Of a stretch of DNA of 64,000 nt, positions 16,973 through 27,697 are shown in pieces. The stretch covers positions 24,676-88,675 of the forward strand of contig NZ_JBBDHC010000015.1 in the NCBI RefSeq assembly GCF_037203605.1. Direction: 5' to 3'. The translations under genes were made by a program, and so were the position numbers. Source of the stretch: Denitratimonas tolerans. GTDB taxonomy: Bacteria; Pseudomonadota; Gammaproteobacteria; Xanthomonadales; Xanthomonadaceae. Position 1 is the stretch's first letter, and each line of letters starts with the position of its first letter. Below the pieces are notes generated by a model, which saw only the letters and a program-made list of their open reading frames with translations, made no database searches and was not told the origin of the DNA.

Positions 16973-18228
16973 TAGTCCTGATCCAGCTCGTCATCCAGCG
17001 GCAGGGACTCCGGATCCGCTGGATCGCGCCCGCCGTCTTCGTCGGTCACGCCGCGGCTGCCGCGCTGCGCATCGCTGACGACCTGCTGCTCGCTGGTTTC
17101 CTCGCCCAGATGAAACACCGCGAATCCCGGCAGCACGACCTGGTTGCGCGCCATGCCGATCACCCGACCGCGCACCGGGGACACCAGATCGCGCTCGATG
17201 TTGTTGATCGGGTCGATCACGATCCCCAGCACCTGGCCCGGCTCCACGCTTTCGCCCAGGCGCACGCGCCCCAGCAGCAGGCCACCGGCATCCGATCGCA
17301 CCCAGGAGGAGTCGTAGAAGATCGGCTGCGGCTCGTCCCAGGCCGGCAGGTGGCGGGTCATGCCGAGCTTGTGCATCAGGGTCGATATCGCCTGTTCGCC
17401 GTGCACGATTTCCTCGGCTTCCAGCTCGCCCGGCCCGCCGACCTCGAAGGTCACGGCGGGGATGCCGGCCTGGATCGCGGCGTTGCGCAACATGCCGCGC
17501 GAGCCGGCGCTGTGCAGCACCGTGGTGGCACCGAAGCCGCGGGTGAACTCGCGCACTTCCGGCCGGCTCAGGTCGGCGCGGACCTGCGGCAGGTTGCGCC
17601 GGTCGAACGAGCCGGTGTGCAGATCCACCAGGGCGTCGCAGCGCTGCACGATCTCGATGAAGAAGTTGTAGGCGATGCGCGAGGCGATGCTGCCGTGGCG
17701 CGTTCCGGGAAAATAGCGGTTGAGATCGCGCCGATCCGGCAGGTAGCGCGAGTTGCGCGAGAAGCCGAACAGGTTGACCACCGGGACCGCGATCAGGGTT
17801 CCGCCCAGATCGGCCGGCTCGACGCCATTGACGATGCGCCGCACGATCTCGACGCTGTTGAGCTCGTCGCCGTGGATGCCGGCGGTCAGGCACAAAACCG
17901 GCCCGGGCCGCACGCCGTGCGCCACCACCACCGGGCTGATCACCTCGCTGCCGGAGAAGCTCATTCCGGCGTTCCACTCCAGCCGCGCGCGCTTGCCCGG
18001 CAAGACCTGGGTGTCGAGGATCGTGAAGGGCCCCACCAGCACCGGGCCGACGAATTCGGAAGAGGCCGGATCGCCCGCAGGAATCAGCGGGGGCGGCCCG
18101 ACAAAGGCATCCGCCGGCGTCGCCTGCGGCGGCAGAGGTGCCTGCGCCGCGGCGGCCAGGGCCATCAGGGCCAGGCCCAGCCCGAAGCACCCACGTCCAC
18201 GCCATCGGACGCCACCGGCTGCCGCCAT
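16972..18228 (-). CDS. Succinylglutamate desuccinylase/aspartoacylase-family zinc hydrolase, exported
   Basis: 418 residues from ATG 18228. The N-terminus is a signal peptide (hydrophobic LGLALMALAAAAQA). The M14-like catalytic core has GIHGDELNSVEIV with the His and Glu zinc ligands, DLHTGS with the second His, and TFEVGG supplying the catalytic Glu. The C-terminal domain is beta-rich (GRVRLGESVEPGQVLGIV), and the last 30 residues are acidic. Known relatives cleave N-acyl amino acids or other amides; the substrate here is unknown. The ATG follows the zur stop codon by two bases, so it is the second gene of a zur operon, suggesting a metal-linked or envelope role. Confidence 0.85.
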   Translation of the reverse strand: MAAAGGVRWRGRGCFGLGLALMALAAAAQAPLPPQATPADAFVGPPPLIPAGDPASSEFVGPVLVGPFTILDTQVLPGKRARLEWNAGMSFSGSEVISPVVVAHGVRPGPVLCLTAGIHGDELNSVEIVRRIVNGVEPADLGGTLIAVPVVNLFGFSRNSRYLPDRRDLNRYFPGTRHGSIASRIAYNFFIEIVQRCDALVDLHTGSFDRRNLPQVRADLSRPEVREFTRGFGATTVLHSAGSRGMLRNAAIQAGIPAVTFEVGGPGELEAEEIVHGEQAISTLMHKLGMTRHLPAWDEPQPIFYDSSWVRSDAGGLLLGRVRLGESVEPGQVLGIVIDPINNIERDLVSPVRGRVIGMARNQVVLPGFAVFHLGEETSEQQVVSDAQRGSRGVTDEDGGRDPADPESLPLDDELDQD

Positions 18229-18230
18229 GC

Positions 18231-18719
18231 TCACTCCGACTCCGCGCAGCGCGCGCAGCGCCCGTGCACTTCCAGGGTCTGCGCCAGCGGCCTGAATCCG
18301 AGCGCATACGCCTGTTCGGTCAGCAGGCGGGTGGCGCGCTCGTCTTCCATCTCGACCGCGCGGCCGCAGCCTTCGCAGATCAGGAATGGCACCGAATGCC
18401 GCTGGCGCGGCTGGTGGCAACCAACGTAGGCGTTGATCGACTCCAGCTTGTGGATGAAGCCGTTTTCGAGCAGGAAATCGAGCACGCGGTACACCGTGGG
18501 CGGTGCCGCCGGGCCGCGATCGTCGCGCAGCTGGTCCATCAGGTCGTAGGCCTTCACCGGCAGCTCCGCCTGCGCCACCAGGCGCAGCACCCGCTCGCGC
18601 AGCGGCGTCAGGCGCAGTCCGCGCTCGTCGCACACGTCCATGACTTCGCGCACGAAGGCGTCCCGATCATGCACATGATCGTCGGGGTGAACGCAGCGCT
18701 GGTGCGGGATCGGAGCCAT
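18231..18719 (-). CDS. zur: Zinc-responsive Fur-family repressor (Zur)
   Basis: 162 residues. N-terminal winged helix (RLTPLRERVLRLV, then PPTVYRVLDFLLENGFIHKLES for the recognition helix and wing), followed by the dimerisation domain with HSVPFLICEGCGRAVEMED and a C-terminal CARC pair, so the structural zinc site Cys4 is complete. The HSxxFLICxxCG wording is typical of Zur rather than Fur. The His-rich N-terminus (HPDDHVHDRD) is unusual. It represses zinc-uptake genes when zinc is bound; its operator is visible at 14675-14693. The gene is followed immediately by the acylase-like gene and preceded by gltX on the other side of a 74-base gap. Confidence 0.9.
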   Translation of the reverse strand: MAPIPHQRCVHPDDHVHDRDAFVREVMDVCDERGLRLTPLRERVLRLVAQAELPVKAYDLMDQLRDDRGPAAPPTVYRVLDFLLENGFIHKLESINAYVGCHQPRQRHSVPFLICEGCGRAVEMEDERATRLLTEQAYALGFRPLAQTLEVHGRCARCAESE

Positions 18720-18793
18720 CGGCCGGGATCATAGCATCGCCATCCGGTGCCTCTTTCGCGACCCGGTCACGCCCTCATCGGCGAGACAGGCAG

Positions 18794-20206
18794 TCAGCCC
18801 GGAAGCATTCCCGAGGCCACGATATCGAGCGCGCGATCCAGCCGCGCCAGCGCACCTTCGCGCCCGCACAGGTGGATCGTCCAGTCGATCGAGGGCGATA
18901 CCTGCGAGCCGGTCATCGCCACCCGCAGCGGCTGCGCCACCTTTCCCAGCCCCAGGCCCTGCGCCTCGGCACAGGCGCGCAGCGCCGCGTCGATGGCTTC
19001 GGGATTCCACTCGTCCAGGGCCGCCAGGCGCGCGCGCGCGTCGGCCAGCACCGCGCCGGCCGGCAGCAGGTGTTTGGACACCGCCGCCTGGTCCCACTGT
19101 TCGATGCCCAGGTACCAGACCCGCGCACGCTCGGCCATTTCCTTGAGCGTCTTGACCCGCTCGCGCAGGGCCACCACCACGTCGGCCGGATCCGGGCCGC
19201 GCTCGGCGTCGATGCCGGCGTTGTGCAGGTGCCACATGAAGTGCGGAACGATCTCGAGCGGATCATCGTTCTTGAGGTAGTGCTGGTTGACCCAGGCGAG
19301 CTTGTCGAAGTCGAAGCGCGAAGGCGCCTTGTTGACGTCCTCGACCCGGAACAGTTCGATCATCTGCGCGATCGAAAAGATTTCCTGGTCGCCGTGCGAC
19401 CAGCCGAGGCGTGCGATGTAGTTGAGCAGGGCGTGCGGCAGGTAGCCGTCGTCGCGGTACTGCATCACGCTCACCGCGCCGTGACGCTTGGAGAGCTTGG
19501 CACCGTCCGGCCCGTGGATCATCGGCAGGTGCGCGAAGCTGGGCGGGGTGACGCCCAAGGCGCGGTAGATGTTGATCTGGCGCGGGGTGTTGTTGATGTG
19601 ATCCTCGCCGCGGATCACCTCGGTGATGCCCATGTCGATGTCGTCCACCACCACCGCGAAGTTGTAGGTGGGGTGGTCGTCGGAGCGCCAGATGATGAGG
19701 TCGTCCAACTCCTCGTTGCCGATCTCGATGCGTCCGCGCACCCGGTCGTCGAACACCACGCTGCCGTCCAGCGGGTTCCTGAAACGGATGACGCGGTTGG
19801 GATCGTCGCGGCGCGGTTCGTCCAGATCGCGATAGTGGCCGTTGTAGCGCGGCTTGCGGCCCTCGGCCATGGCCTGCTCGCGCATGGCTTCGATCTCCTC
19901 GCGCGACTCGTAGGCGTAGTAGGCCTTGCCGGCCTTCACCAGGTCTTCGGCCACCTGGCGGTAACGGTCGATGCGCAGGGTTTGATAAAACGGGCCTTCG
20001 TCGTGCTCGAGGCCGAGCCACTGCATCCCCTGCAGGATCGCGTCCACCGCCTCCTGGGTGGAGCGCTCGCGGTCGGTGTCCTCGATGCGCAGGATGAATC
20101 GGCCGCCCTGACGGCGCGCTTCCAGCCAGGCGTAGAGCGCGGTGCGCGCGCCGCCAATGTGCAGGAATCCGGTGGGGCTGGGGGCGAATCGGGTACGGCA
20201 GGTCAT
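18794..20206 (-). CDS. gltX: Glutamate--tRNA ligase
   Basis: 470 residues from ATG 20206 (TCRTRFAPSPTGFLHIGGAR starts the class I core). HIGH is represented by HIGG and KMSKS by KLSKRHG at about residue 240. FAPSPTGFLHIGGARTAL and EDTDRERS bind ATP and glutamate. The C-terminal alpha-helical anticodon-binding domain runs from about 330 to the end. The zinc-binding Cys cluster of some GluRS proteins is not present in full. A ten-residue upstream extension in frame is rejected because it would precede the first conserved strand. The gene is on the same strand as zur and lies upstream of it. Confidence 0.96.
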   Translation of the reverse strand: MTCRTRFAPSPTGFLHIGGARTALYAWLEARRQGGRFILRIEDTDRERSTQEAVDAILQGMQWLGLEHDEGPFYQTLRIDRYRQVAEDLVKAGKAYYAYESREEIEAMREQAMAEGRKPRYNGHYRDLDEPRRDDPNRVIRFRNPLDGSVVFDDRVRGRIEIGNEELDDLIIWRSDDHPTYNFAVVVDDIDMGITEVIRGEDHINNTPRQINIYRALGVTPPSFAHLPMIHGPDGAKLSKRHGAVSVMQYRDDGYLPHALLNYIARLGWSHGDQEIFSIAQMIELFRVEDVNKAPSRFDFDKLAWVNQHYLKNDDPLEIVPHFMWHLHNAGIDAERGPDPADVVVALRERVKTLKEMAERARVWYLGIEQWDQAAVSKHLLPAGAVLADARARLAALDEWNPEAIDAALRACAEAQGLGLGKVAQPLRVAMTGSQVSPSIDWTIHLCGREGALARLDRALDIVASGMLPG

Positions 20207-20252
20207 GGCGGCGCAGGGTTGAAAGGAGCCGGTCATTCTACCTGCAAGCCGC

Positions 20253-21911
20253 CTACGACTCGGGAAAGGCGCGTCCGATCAGCGCATCGAACGGCGCATC
20301 CGCAGGCAGGGTGCCGAAGCACTGCCCGTGCTGGCCATCCAGGCGCGTGGCGATGAAAAGGTCCGCCGCCTGCGCCTGCCCCGCGCGGATCAGCTGCGTC
20401 GCCTCCAGCGCCAGCGCGATGCGCTCGGTCAAGAGGCGCGCGCGGGCCTCGAGCGTGTCGGTGGCATCCAGGGTGCGTTCGATCCAGCGGGCCTCGTCGT
20501 CCAGCCGGCGGTTTTCCCCGGCGACGCCGGCCAGTTCGGCCATCAGCGCCTCGCGCGTGGCCGGCTCGCGCCGCAGCGCGCGCAGCACGTCCAGGCACTG
20601 GATGTTGCCGCTGCCTTCCCAGATCGAGTTCACCGGCGCCTGCCGATAGAGGCGCGGCAGGATCGAATCCTCGATGTAGCCATTGCCGCCGAGGCACTCC
20701 TGCGCCTCGTTCACCACCGGCGGGCAGCGCTTGCAGACGTGGTATTTGCCGATCGCGGTGGCGACGCGGGCGAATGCCGCCTCCATCGGATCATGCGGCG
20801 CGGCGTCGATCGCGCGCGCCACGCGCAGCGCCAGCACCATGGCAGCCTCGGATTCCAGCGCCAGATCGGCGAGCACGTTCCTCATCAGCGTCTGCTCGAC
20901 CAGACGCCGGCCGAAGGCGTGCCGGCCGCGCGCATGGTGGATCGCCTGCACCAGCGCCTGGCGCATGATCCCGGCCGAGCCGATCAGGCAGTCCTGGCGG
21001 GTGAGCGCCACCATTTCCAGGATGGTGGCCACGCCGCGGCCTTCCTCGCCGACCAGCCAGGCCACCGCGCCGGTGAATTCGACCTCGGAGCTGGCGTTGG
21101 CCCAATCCCCGAGCTTGTCCTTGAGGCGCTGGATGCGGATGGCGTTGCGCGCGCCGTCGGGCAGGAGGCGCGGCATGAGGAAGCAGGACAGGCCGCCCGC
21201 CGCCTGCGCCAGCACCAGGAAGGCGTCGCTCATCGGTGCGGAGAAGAAGAACTTGTGCCCGACCAGCTCGTACGCTTCGCCCGGCCCCGGGGACGCGACC
21301 GGCGTGGCGCGCGTGCTGTTGGTGCGCACGTCCGAACCGCCCTGCTTTTCGGTCATGCCCATGCCGATGGTGTTGCCGGCCTTGGCCGCGGCCGGCACCG
21401 CGCGCCCGTCGTAACGCGTTGCCAGGATGCGCGGCAGCCACTCGCGCGCCAGCGAAGGCTGCTGGCGCAGCGCCGGCACGCAGGCGTGGGTCATGGTCAG
21501 CGGGCAGTTGTGGCCCTGCTCGGGCTGCATGTGCAGGTAGGCGAGCGCGGCACGCGCCACGTGCGCGCCGCGCGTGCCCTCGTGGCACCAGGAAAAATTC
21601 GGCACGCCGTGTTCGATGCCCAGCTGCATCAGGCGGTGGTAGGCGGGATGGAACTCGACCTCGTCGATGCGGTTTCCCAGGGCATCACAAGGCCGGAATG
21701 CGGGCCGATGCTGGTTGGCAAGCACGCCCAGCCGCATCGCCTCGCCACCGGCCACCGGGCCAAACGCCGCCAGCGCATCGCGCGCCCAGCCGCCTCCCTC
21801 GCGCTCGAGCGCCTGCTGCAGCGCGATGTCGGTCGCAAAGGCATCGTAGTCGCCGAGCGGCGGCACCTGGTTCTCGACGCGATGGGTGACGAACTGGTCG
21901 GCGAGTGGCAT
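20253..21911 (-). CDS. aidB: Acyl-CoA dehydrogenase-family protein of the AidB type
   Basis: 552 residues, the AidB length rather than the 380-390 of ordinary acyl-CoA dehydrogenases. The signature GNTIGMGMTEKQGGSDVRTNST appears in the middle (FAD-binding region), and the C-terminal domain has ECLGGNGYIEDSILPRLYRQAPVNSIWEGSG, where a catalytic Glu would sit. E. coli AidB is an Ada-induced flavoprotein that binds DNA and is linked to protection from alkylation; its enzymatic role is unsettled. No Ada box was identified upstream. The gene is monocistronic and divergent from a pilin-like gene. Confidence 0.9.
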   Translation of the reverse strand: MPLADQFVTHRVENQVPPLGDYDAFATDIALQQALEREGGGWARDALAAFGPVAGGEAMRLGVLANQHRPAFRPCDALGNRIDEVEFHPAYHRLMQLGIEHGVPNFSWCHEGTRGAHVARAALAYLHMQPEQGHNCPLTMTHACVPALRQQPSLAREWLPRILATRYDGRAVPAAAKAGNTIGMGMTEKQGGSDVRTNSTRATPVASPGPGEAYELVGHKFFFSAPMSDAFLVLAQAAGGLSCFLMPRLLPDGARNAIRIQRLKDKLGDWANASSEVEFTGAVAWLVGEEGRGVATILEMVALTRQDCLIGSAGIMRQALVQAIHHARGRHAFGRRLVEQTLMRNVLADLALESEAAMVLALRVARAIDAAPHDPMEAAFARVATAIGKYHVCKRCPPVVNEAQECLGGNGYIEDSILPRLYRQAPVNSIWEGSGNIQCLDVLRALRREPATREALMAELAGVAGENRRLDDEARWIERTLDATDTLEARARLLTERIALALEATQLIRAGQAQAADLFIATRLDGQHGQCFGTLPADAPFDALIGRAFPES

Positions 21912-22088
21912 GACGGGCTTCTCCGTGCGGGCGGAACAGGCGGCGTGGCCCCAACTCTAGCGCGAAGCCGTGGTGCGGACACCGATGCCACGATGAGCCG
22001 ATTTCCTATGCCGGCGGGCGGCAGCGCCCGATGGGCCGGGCGCGTGGCGAAAGCGAGACTGACGCCACACTTTTCACGGAGTCCCGCC

Positions 22089-22619
22089 ATGATCCGCAGC
22101 CACGCCGGTTTCACCCTGATCGAACTGCTGATGACGCTGGCCGTCATGGCGCTGCTCGCCGGCATCGGCGCGCCTCCGATGGGCCGCCTGCTGGTGCGGG
22201 CGAGCGCTTCCTCGGCACACAATCTGGTCATGACCGGTTTCGCGTCCGCGCGGCTGCACGCCGTCAGCCAGGGCCGGGCCGTCACGGTCTGCCCCGGAGA
22301 CGCGGCCATCGGCTGCCGCGCCGGCGGGCGCTGGGAAGGCGGCTGGATATTGTTCGTGGATCGCAACGGCGACGACCGCTTCGGTCCGGAGGACACCCTG
22401 CTGCGGGTCGAGCAGCCGCTTTCGCCACGCCTGGCCATCCAGAGCGGCAGCACCCGGCCGCGCGCCGTGTTCCGCCCCAACGGGATGTCCGGCGGGGCCA
22501 ACCTCACCCTGCGGATCTGCGCCGATGGCGCGGTGCAATCGGCCGTGATCCTGAGCAACGCCGGCCGCGCGCGCTCCGCCACCGCGTCCGAACGCGCGGC
22601 GATGAGCGCCTGCAGTTGA
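22089..22619 (+). CDS. GspH/FimT-family type IV pilin-like protein
   Basis: 176 residues starting at ATG 22089 with GGAG ten bases before. The N-terminus MIRSHAGFTLIELLMTLAVM is a class III prepilin signal: cleavage by PilD would occur after Gly7 with Phe at +1 and Glu at +5. The rest is the GspH-type head (VTVCPGD, WEGGWILFVDRNGDDR, ICADG), with Cys residues likely in disulfides. It would be a minor pseudopilin of type IV pili or a type II-like system. No other pilin gene is adjacent; in relatives such genes often stand alone. Confidence 0.88.
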   Translation: MIRSHAGFTLIELLMTLAVMALLAGIGAPPMGRLLVRASASSAHNLVMTGFASARLHAVSQGRAVTVCPGDAAIGCRAGGRWEGGWILFVDRNGDDRFGPEDTLLRVEQPLSPRLAIQSGSTRPRAVFRPNGMSGGANLTLRICADGAVQSAVILSNAGRARSATASERAAMSACS

Positions 22620-22741
22620 TTGGCGGGTGATTGCCGATTCGGATGGGCCCGCCGTGGTGCGTCTGGCCGACGCCGGGCGCGTCTCAAGGATTGCGTCAGC
22701 CCCTACAATGCACGGCTGATCCGTCCCGCCCGCGATTCCGA

Positions 22742-25000
<2,259 letters not shown>

Positions 25001-25175
25001 GGAAGGCCCGGGCGCGCCGGCGCTTTTGTGACCCGAAACACGAATTGCGCAGGGAAGCGGCAAAAACGACTGGATAAGCGGAACGCGCTCTGCGAAGATG
25101 CAGCCTCGCGTCACAAGGTGACACGCCACGTCGCACTGCGACACCCCCTGTCAACATCAAGTTGCGAGACCGCCC

Positions 25176-25601
25176 GTGAAACTGCTGACCCGCCTGCTCG
25201 TGTTCTGCCGCTACACCGTGCTCAACCGCCAGCTGCGGGAAATCAAGCGCAGCGTGTTTGAACTGCCCGTCACGGCGCAGCGCGCGGTCGGCAATCTGGT
25301 GATGAGCGAGATCGAAGCCGCCACCAAGACGCCGGTTCCGCACCTGTACGGCAGCAGCAGCACCGACGTGCACCAGCCCTGGGGCGACGGTGCGACCCTG
25401 GCCTTCACCCGTGCGCGCTCTCGCGTTCCGCAGCTTCGGCTGCGCGGGCTGGCGCTGTGGCTGGCGATCGTCTATCAGGAAACCAATGACTCGCCCCATG
25501 CCAGCATGCAGTCGCTGCATCGCGAGGCGCTAGGGCTCATGGGCCTGCTGAAGGGCACCTACGGCAAACCGATCGCCGAGGCGGCCAGCGCGACGGCCTG
25601 A
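25176..25601 (+). CDS. Uncharacterised small cytoplasmic protein
   Basis: 141 residues from GTG 25176, not recognised. It is mixed alpha/beta with a basic N-terminal third (RYTVLNRQLREIKRSV), a hydrophobic segment RGLALWLAIVYQET too short and interrupted to be a clear membrane span, and a C-terminal HREALGLMGLLKGTYGK. Codon usage matches its neighbours (GC-rich third positions), which supports that it is a real gene. It follows parC by 175 bases, in which I see no other gene. There is no catalytic motif. The N-terminal amphipathic stretch could mediate association with nucleic acid or membrane, but this is only a guess. Confidence 0.6.
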   Translation: MKLLTRLLVFCRYTVLNRQLREIKRSVFELPVTAQRAVGNLVMSEIEAATKTPVPHLYGSSSTDVHQPWGDGATLAFTRARSRVPQLRLRGLALWLAIVYQETNDSPHASMQSLHREALGLMGLLKGTYGKPIAEAASATA

Positions 25602-25827
25602 ATGCGGTCGACCCACTCGTCCTGATTCCGCAGGCTGCCCGCGCTGACACGCGCCCCTGACGCGGCCAGCCAATCGCGCGTGGCATGGCGCTCGAACGCC
25701 GGAGACTTGCACCGCCATACCGGCACCTGCCCATGCGTCGCCGGGCGCGGCCATAGTGTGATTATTCTAGGCACACGGCCTAAAATCACGTTTTGCACCG
25801 CCCCGTCCGCACTCATCGGAACGCCCC

Positions 25828-26532
25828 ATGGCCAAGTTCAAGTCCGCCACCCCCGGCACCTCCGCTCCGGCCAAGCCGGCCCCGACCCGCAAGCCCGCCG
25901 CAGCGAAGACGACTGCCAAAAAGCCTGCCGCGAAAACCACGGCATCGGCGCGCAAGCCGCCGGCTGCGCCGCGGGCCGGGAATCCGGCAGCGCACGGAAT
26001 CATGGACTCCGCCCAGCAGATCTGGTCGACCGGCGTGAAGGCGCTGGGCCGCGCGCAGCAGGAAAGCACGCGCCTGTTCGAGGCGCTGGTCAAGGAAGGT
26101 GCCAACGTGGAAAAGAAGACCCGCTCGCTTGCCAGCGGCAAGGTCAACGCCGTGCGCGGCTCGGTCGAGAACCGCGTCGAGCAGGTCAAGGATCGAGCGG
26201 CCGACACCTGGGATCGCCTTGAAAAGGTGTTCGAAGAGCGCGTCCAGCGCGCCCTCGTGCGCCTCGGCGTACCGGGCCGCGACGAGCTTCAGGCCCTGAT
26301 CCAGCGCGTCGACCAGCTCAATGCGCGCCTGCGCGACCTGGCCGACGCCCCCGGTTCCGGGAAAAACGCCCCGGCCGCACCGACCGCCACGCCTGCGGCC
26401 AAGCCCGCCGCCGCGAAGAAAAAGGCCGTCGCCAAGGCACCCGCCGGAGCGAAACCGGCGGTAAAGAAGGCGGCGAAGAAAGCCAAGGCAACGACGCCTG
26501 CGGCATCCGCGCCCGCATCCGGCCAGGACTGA
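25828..26532 (+). CDS. Phasin-like / PHA granule-associated protein with AlaLysPro-rich tails
   Basis: 234 residues. The central helical domain (about 55-170: DSAQQIWSTGVKALGRAQQE, LFEALVKEGANVEKK, VRGSVENRVEQVKDRA) matches the PhaI/PhaF phasin family, which coats polyhydroxyalkanoate granules. Both ends are low-complexity Ala/Lys/Pro stretches resembling the histone-H1-like tail of PhaF, which in Pseudomonas binds DNA and helps partition granules. Here both tails are basic, the N-terminal one included. There is no PHA synthase in the window. It could instead be a nucleoid- or stress-associated phasin homologue. Confidence 0.8.
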   Translation: MAKFKSATPGTSAPAKPAPTRKPAAAKTTAKKPAAKTTASARKPPAAPRAGNPAAHGIMDSAQQIWSTGVKALGRAQQESTRLFEALVKEGANVEKKTRSLASGKVNAVRGSVENRVEQVKDRAADTWDRLEKVFEERVQRALVRLGVPGRDELQALIQRVDQLNARLRDLADAPGSGKNAPAAPTATPAAKPAAAKKKAVAKAPAGAKPAVKKAAKKAKATTPAASAPASGQD

Positions 26533-26629
26533 AAACCGCCCGCCTGCGCCGCCGACGCTGCAGGTCGGCAGCGCGAATTGCCACAGCCCCCCGATCCGCC
26601 GTGGCGGCCTGTCGGCGCGGAAGCCGCGC

Positions 26630-26635
26630 TATGAT
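26630..26635 (+). promoter_or_regulatory. Possible -10 box for the membrane Mrr-like gene
   Basis: TATGAT occurs 31 bases before the ATG at 26666, in the GC-rich gap after the phasin-like gene. A clear -35 element is not visible. Confidence 0.3.
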
Positions 26636-26665
26636 GCGCGCCTGATTCCCGCCGGCGGATACTCC

Positions 26666-27679
26666 ATGGGATTTGCTTCCCTGCTCAACCACCCGTGGCC
26701 GATTGCGCTGGCCACGCTCGTCATCGTGTTCCTGCTCATGGCCCGCATTCTGGGTGCATTCCGCACCGAGCGGGTCGAGGCGAATGCGGGCATCGCGCTG
26801 CTGTGCGCGATGCGCTGGAACGAATTCAGCCGCCTGATTTCCGAAGTCCTGAAGGATCGCGGCATGCAGCCGGCAGGTACGGATCGCGCCCCTGGCCAGG
26901 ACGGTTTCGACCTCCTGTTCGCACGCGGCACCGCGCGCTATCTGGTGCAATGCAGGAACGGCGCGAACCAGGTCGTCACCTCGGCGGCCGTGGGCCAGCT
27001 GCACGCGCTGGCGCAGGTCGAGGGTGCCGATGGCGCGATCATCGTGTCTTGCGCCAGCGCCGACCCGGAGGCCGTGAAACTGGCGAGAGAGCGGCGCATC
27101 GAAATCCTTGCCGGGCCCGAACTCTGGGCCCACGTCAGGACCTGGGTGGCGCACGACCAGCGCGTCGACGCCGAAAGCGTGGCGCTGGCCGCCAGGCGCA
27201 AGCGACTGCTGAGCGCGACGCTGGTCGCGCTCACGGCCGCGATCGCGGCCTTCGCCATCGTCAGCCTGACGGCTCCCGCGCCGACCGCGTCGCCGCCCCG
27301 GGAACCCGGCGCGGCGGCACCCGTCACCCCCGAACCCGCGGTCACGCCGCAGCCGACCCCACAGTCCACGCCGCAGCCCGCCGCACCGGCGCTGCCCGAT
27401 GCCACGCTAACCGACCAGCAGCTCGCCTCGCGCCGCGCTTCGGCGGTCATGGAGGTACGCGACCTGACCCAGGTGGCCAACGCCGTCTGGCAGACCCGCT
27501 CCACGCTTCAGATCAGCCTGCAGGAAATGCTCGCCGATGCGGAGCTGGCTACTTTGGTGGACGATATCTGCCGTTCGCTCCTGCAGTACGAGGAACTGCG
27601 CTTCACCCGCTTGCAGGTCGACGTGCCCGGCGGCGACGCCGACCAGCCCATGCAGGTGCGCTGGCGCCAGTGCCGCTGA
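26666..27679 (+). CDS. Membrane-anchored restriction-endonuclease-like (Mrr-type) protein
   Basis: 337 residues. A first membrane span at about 12-30 is followed by a PD-(D/E)xK-like domain: WNEFSRLISEVLKDRG (helix 1), DGFDLLFARGTARYLVQCRNG, and DGAIIVSCASADPEAVKLAR. In active Mrr-family nucleases the order is Asp ... Gln-x-Lys; here Asp82 and Gln95 are present but the lysine is Arg97 (QCR). A second span lies near 180-205, then a Pro/Thr-rich linker and a C-terminal domain of about 90 residues with no match I recognise. The protein may therefore be an inactive, membrane-bound nucleic-acid sensor rather than a restriction enzyme. No methylase is near. Confidence 0.75.
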   Translation: MGFASLLNHPWPIALATLVIVFLLMARILGAFRTERVEANAGIALLCAMRWNEFSRLISEVLKDRGMQPAGTDRAPGQDGFDLLFARGTARYLVQCRNGANQVVTSAAVGQLHALAQVEGADGAIIVSCASADPEAVKLARERRIEILAGPELWAHVRTWVAHDQRVDAESVALAARRKRLLSATLVALTAAIAAFAIVSLTAPAPTASPPREPGAAAPVTPEPAVTPQPTPQSTPQPAAPALPDATLTDQQLASRRASAVMEVRDLTQVANAVWQTRSTLQISLQEMLADAELATLVDDICRSLLQYEELRFTRLQVDVPGGDADQPMQVRWRQCR

Positions 27680-27697
27680 CCCGACGCGATCCGGAAA

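Noticed and set aside
25602..25827. Short genes in the 226-base gap before the phasin-like gene
   Set aside because: Only frames without ribosome-binding sites or conserved features; nothing supportable seen.
26666..27679. Active type IV restriction enzyme
   Set aside because: Membrane anchored, catalytic Lys replaced by Arg, no partner genes.
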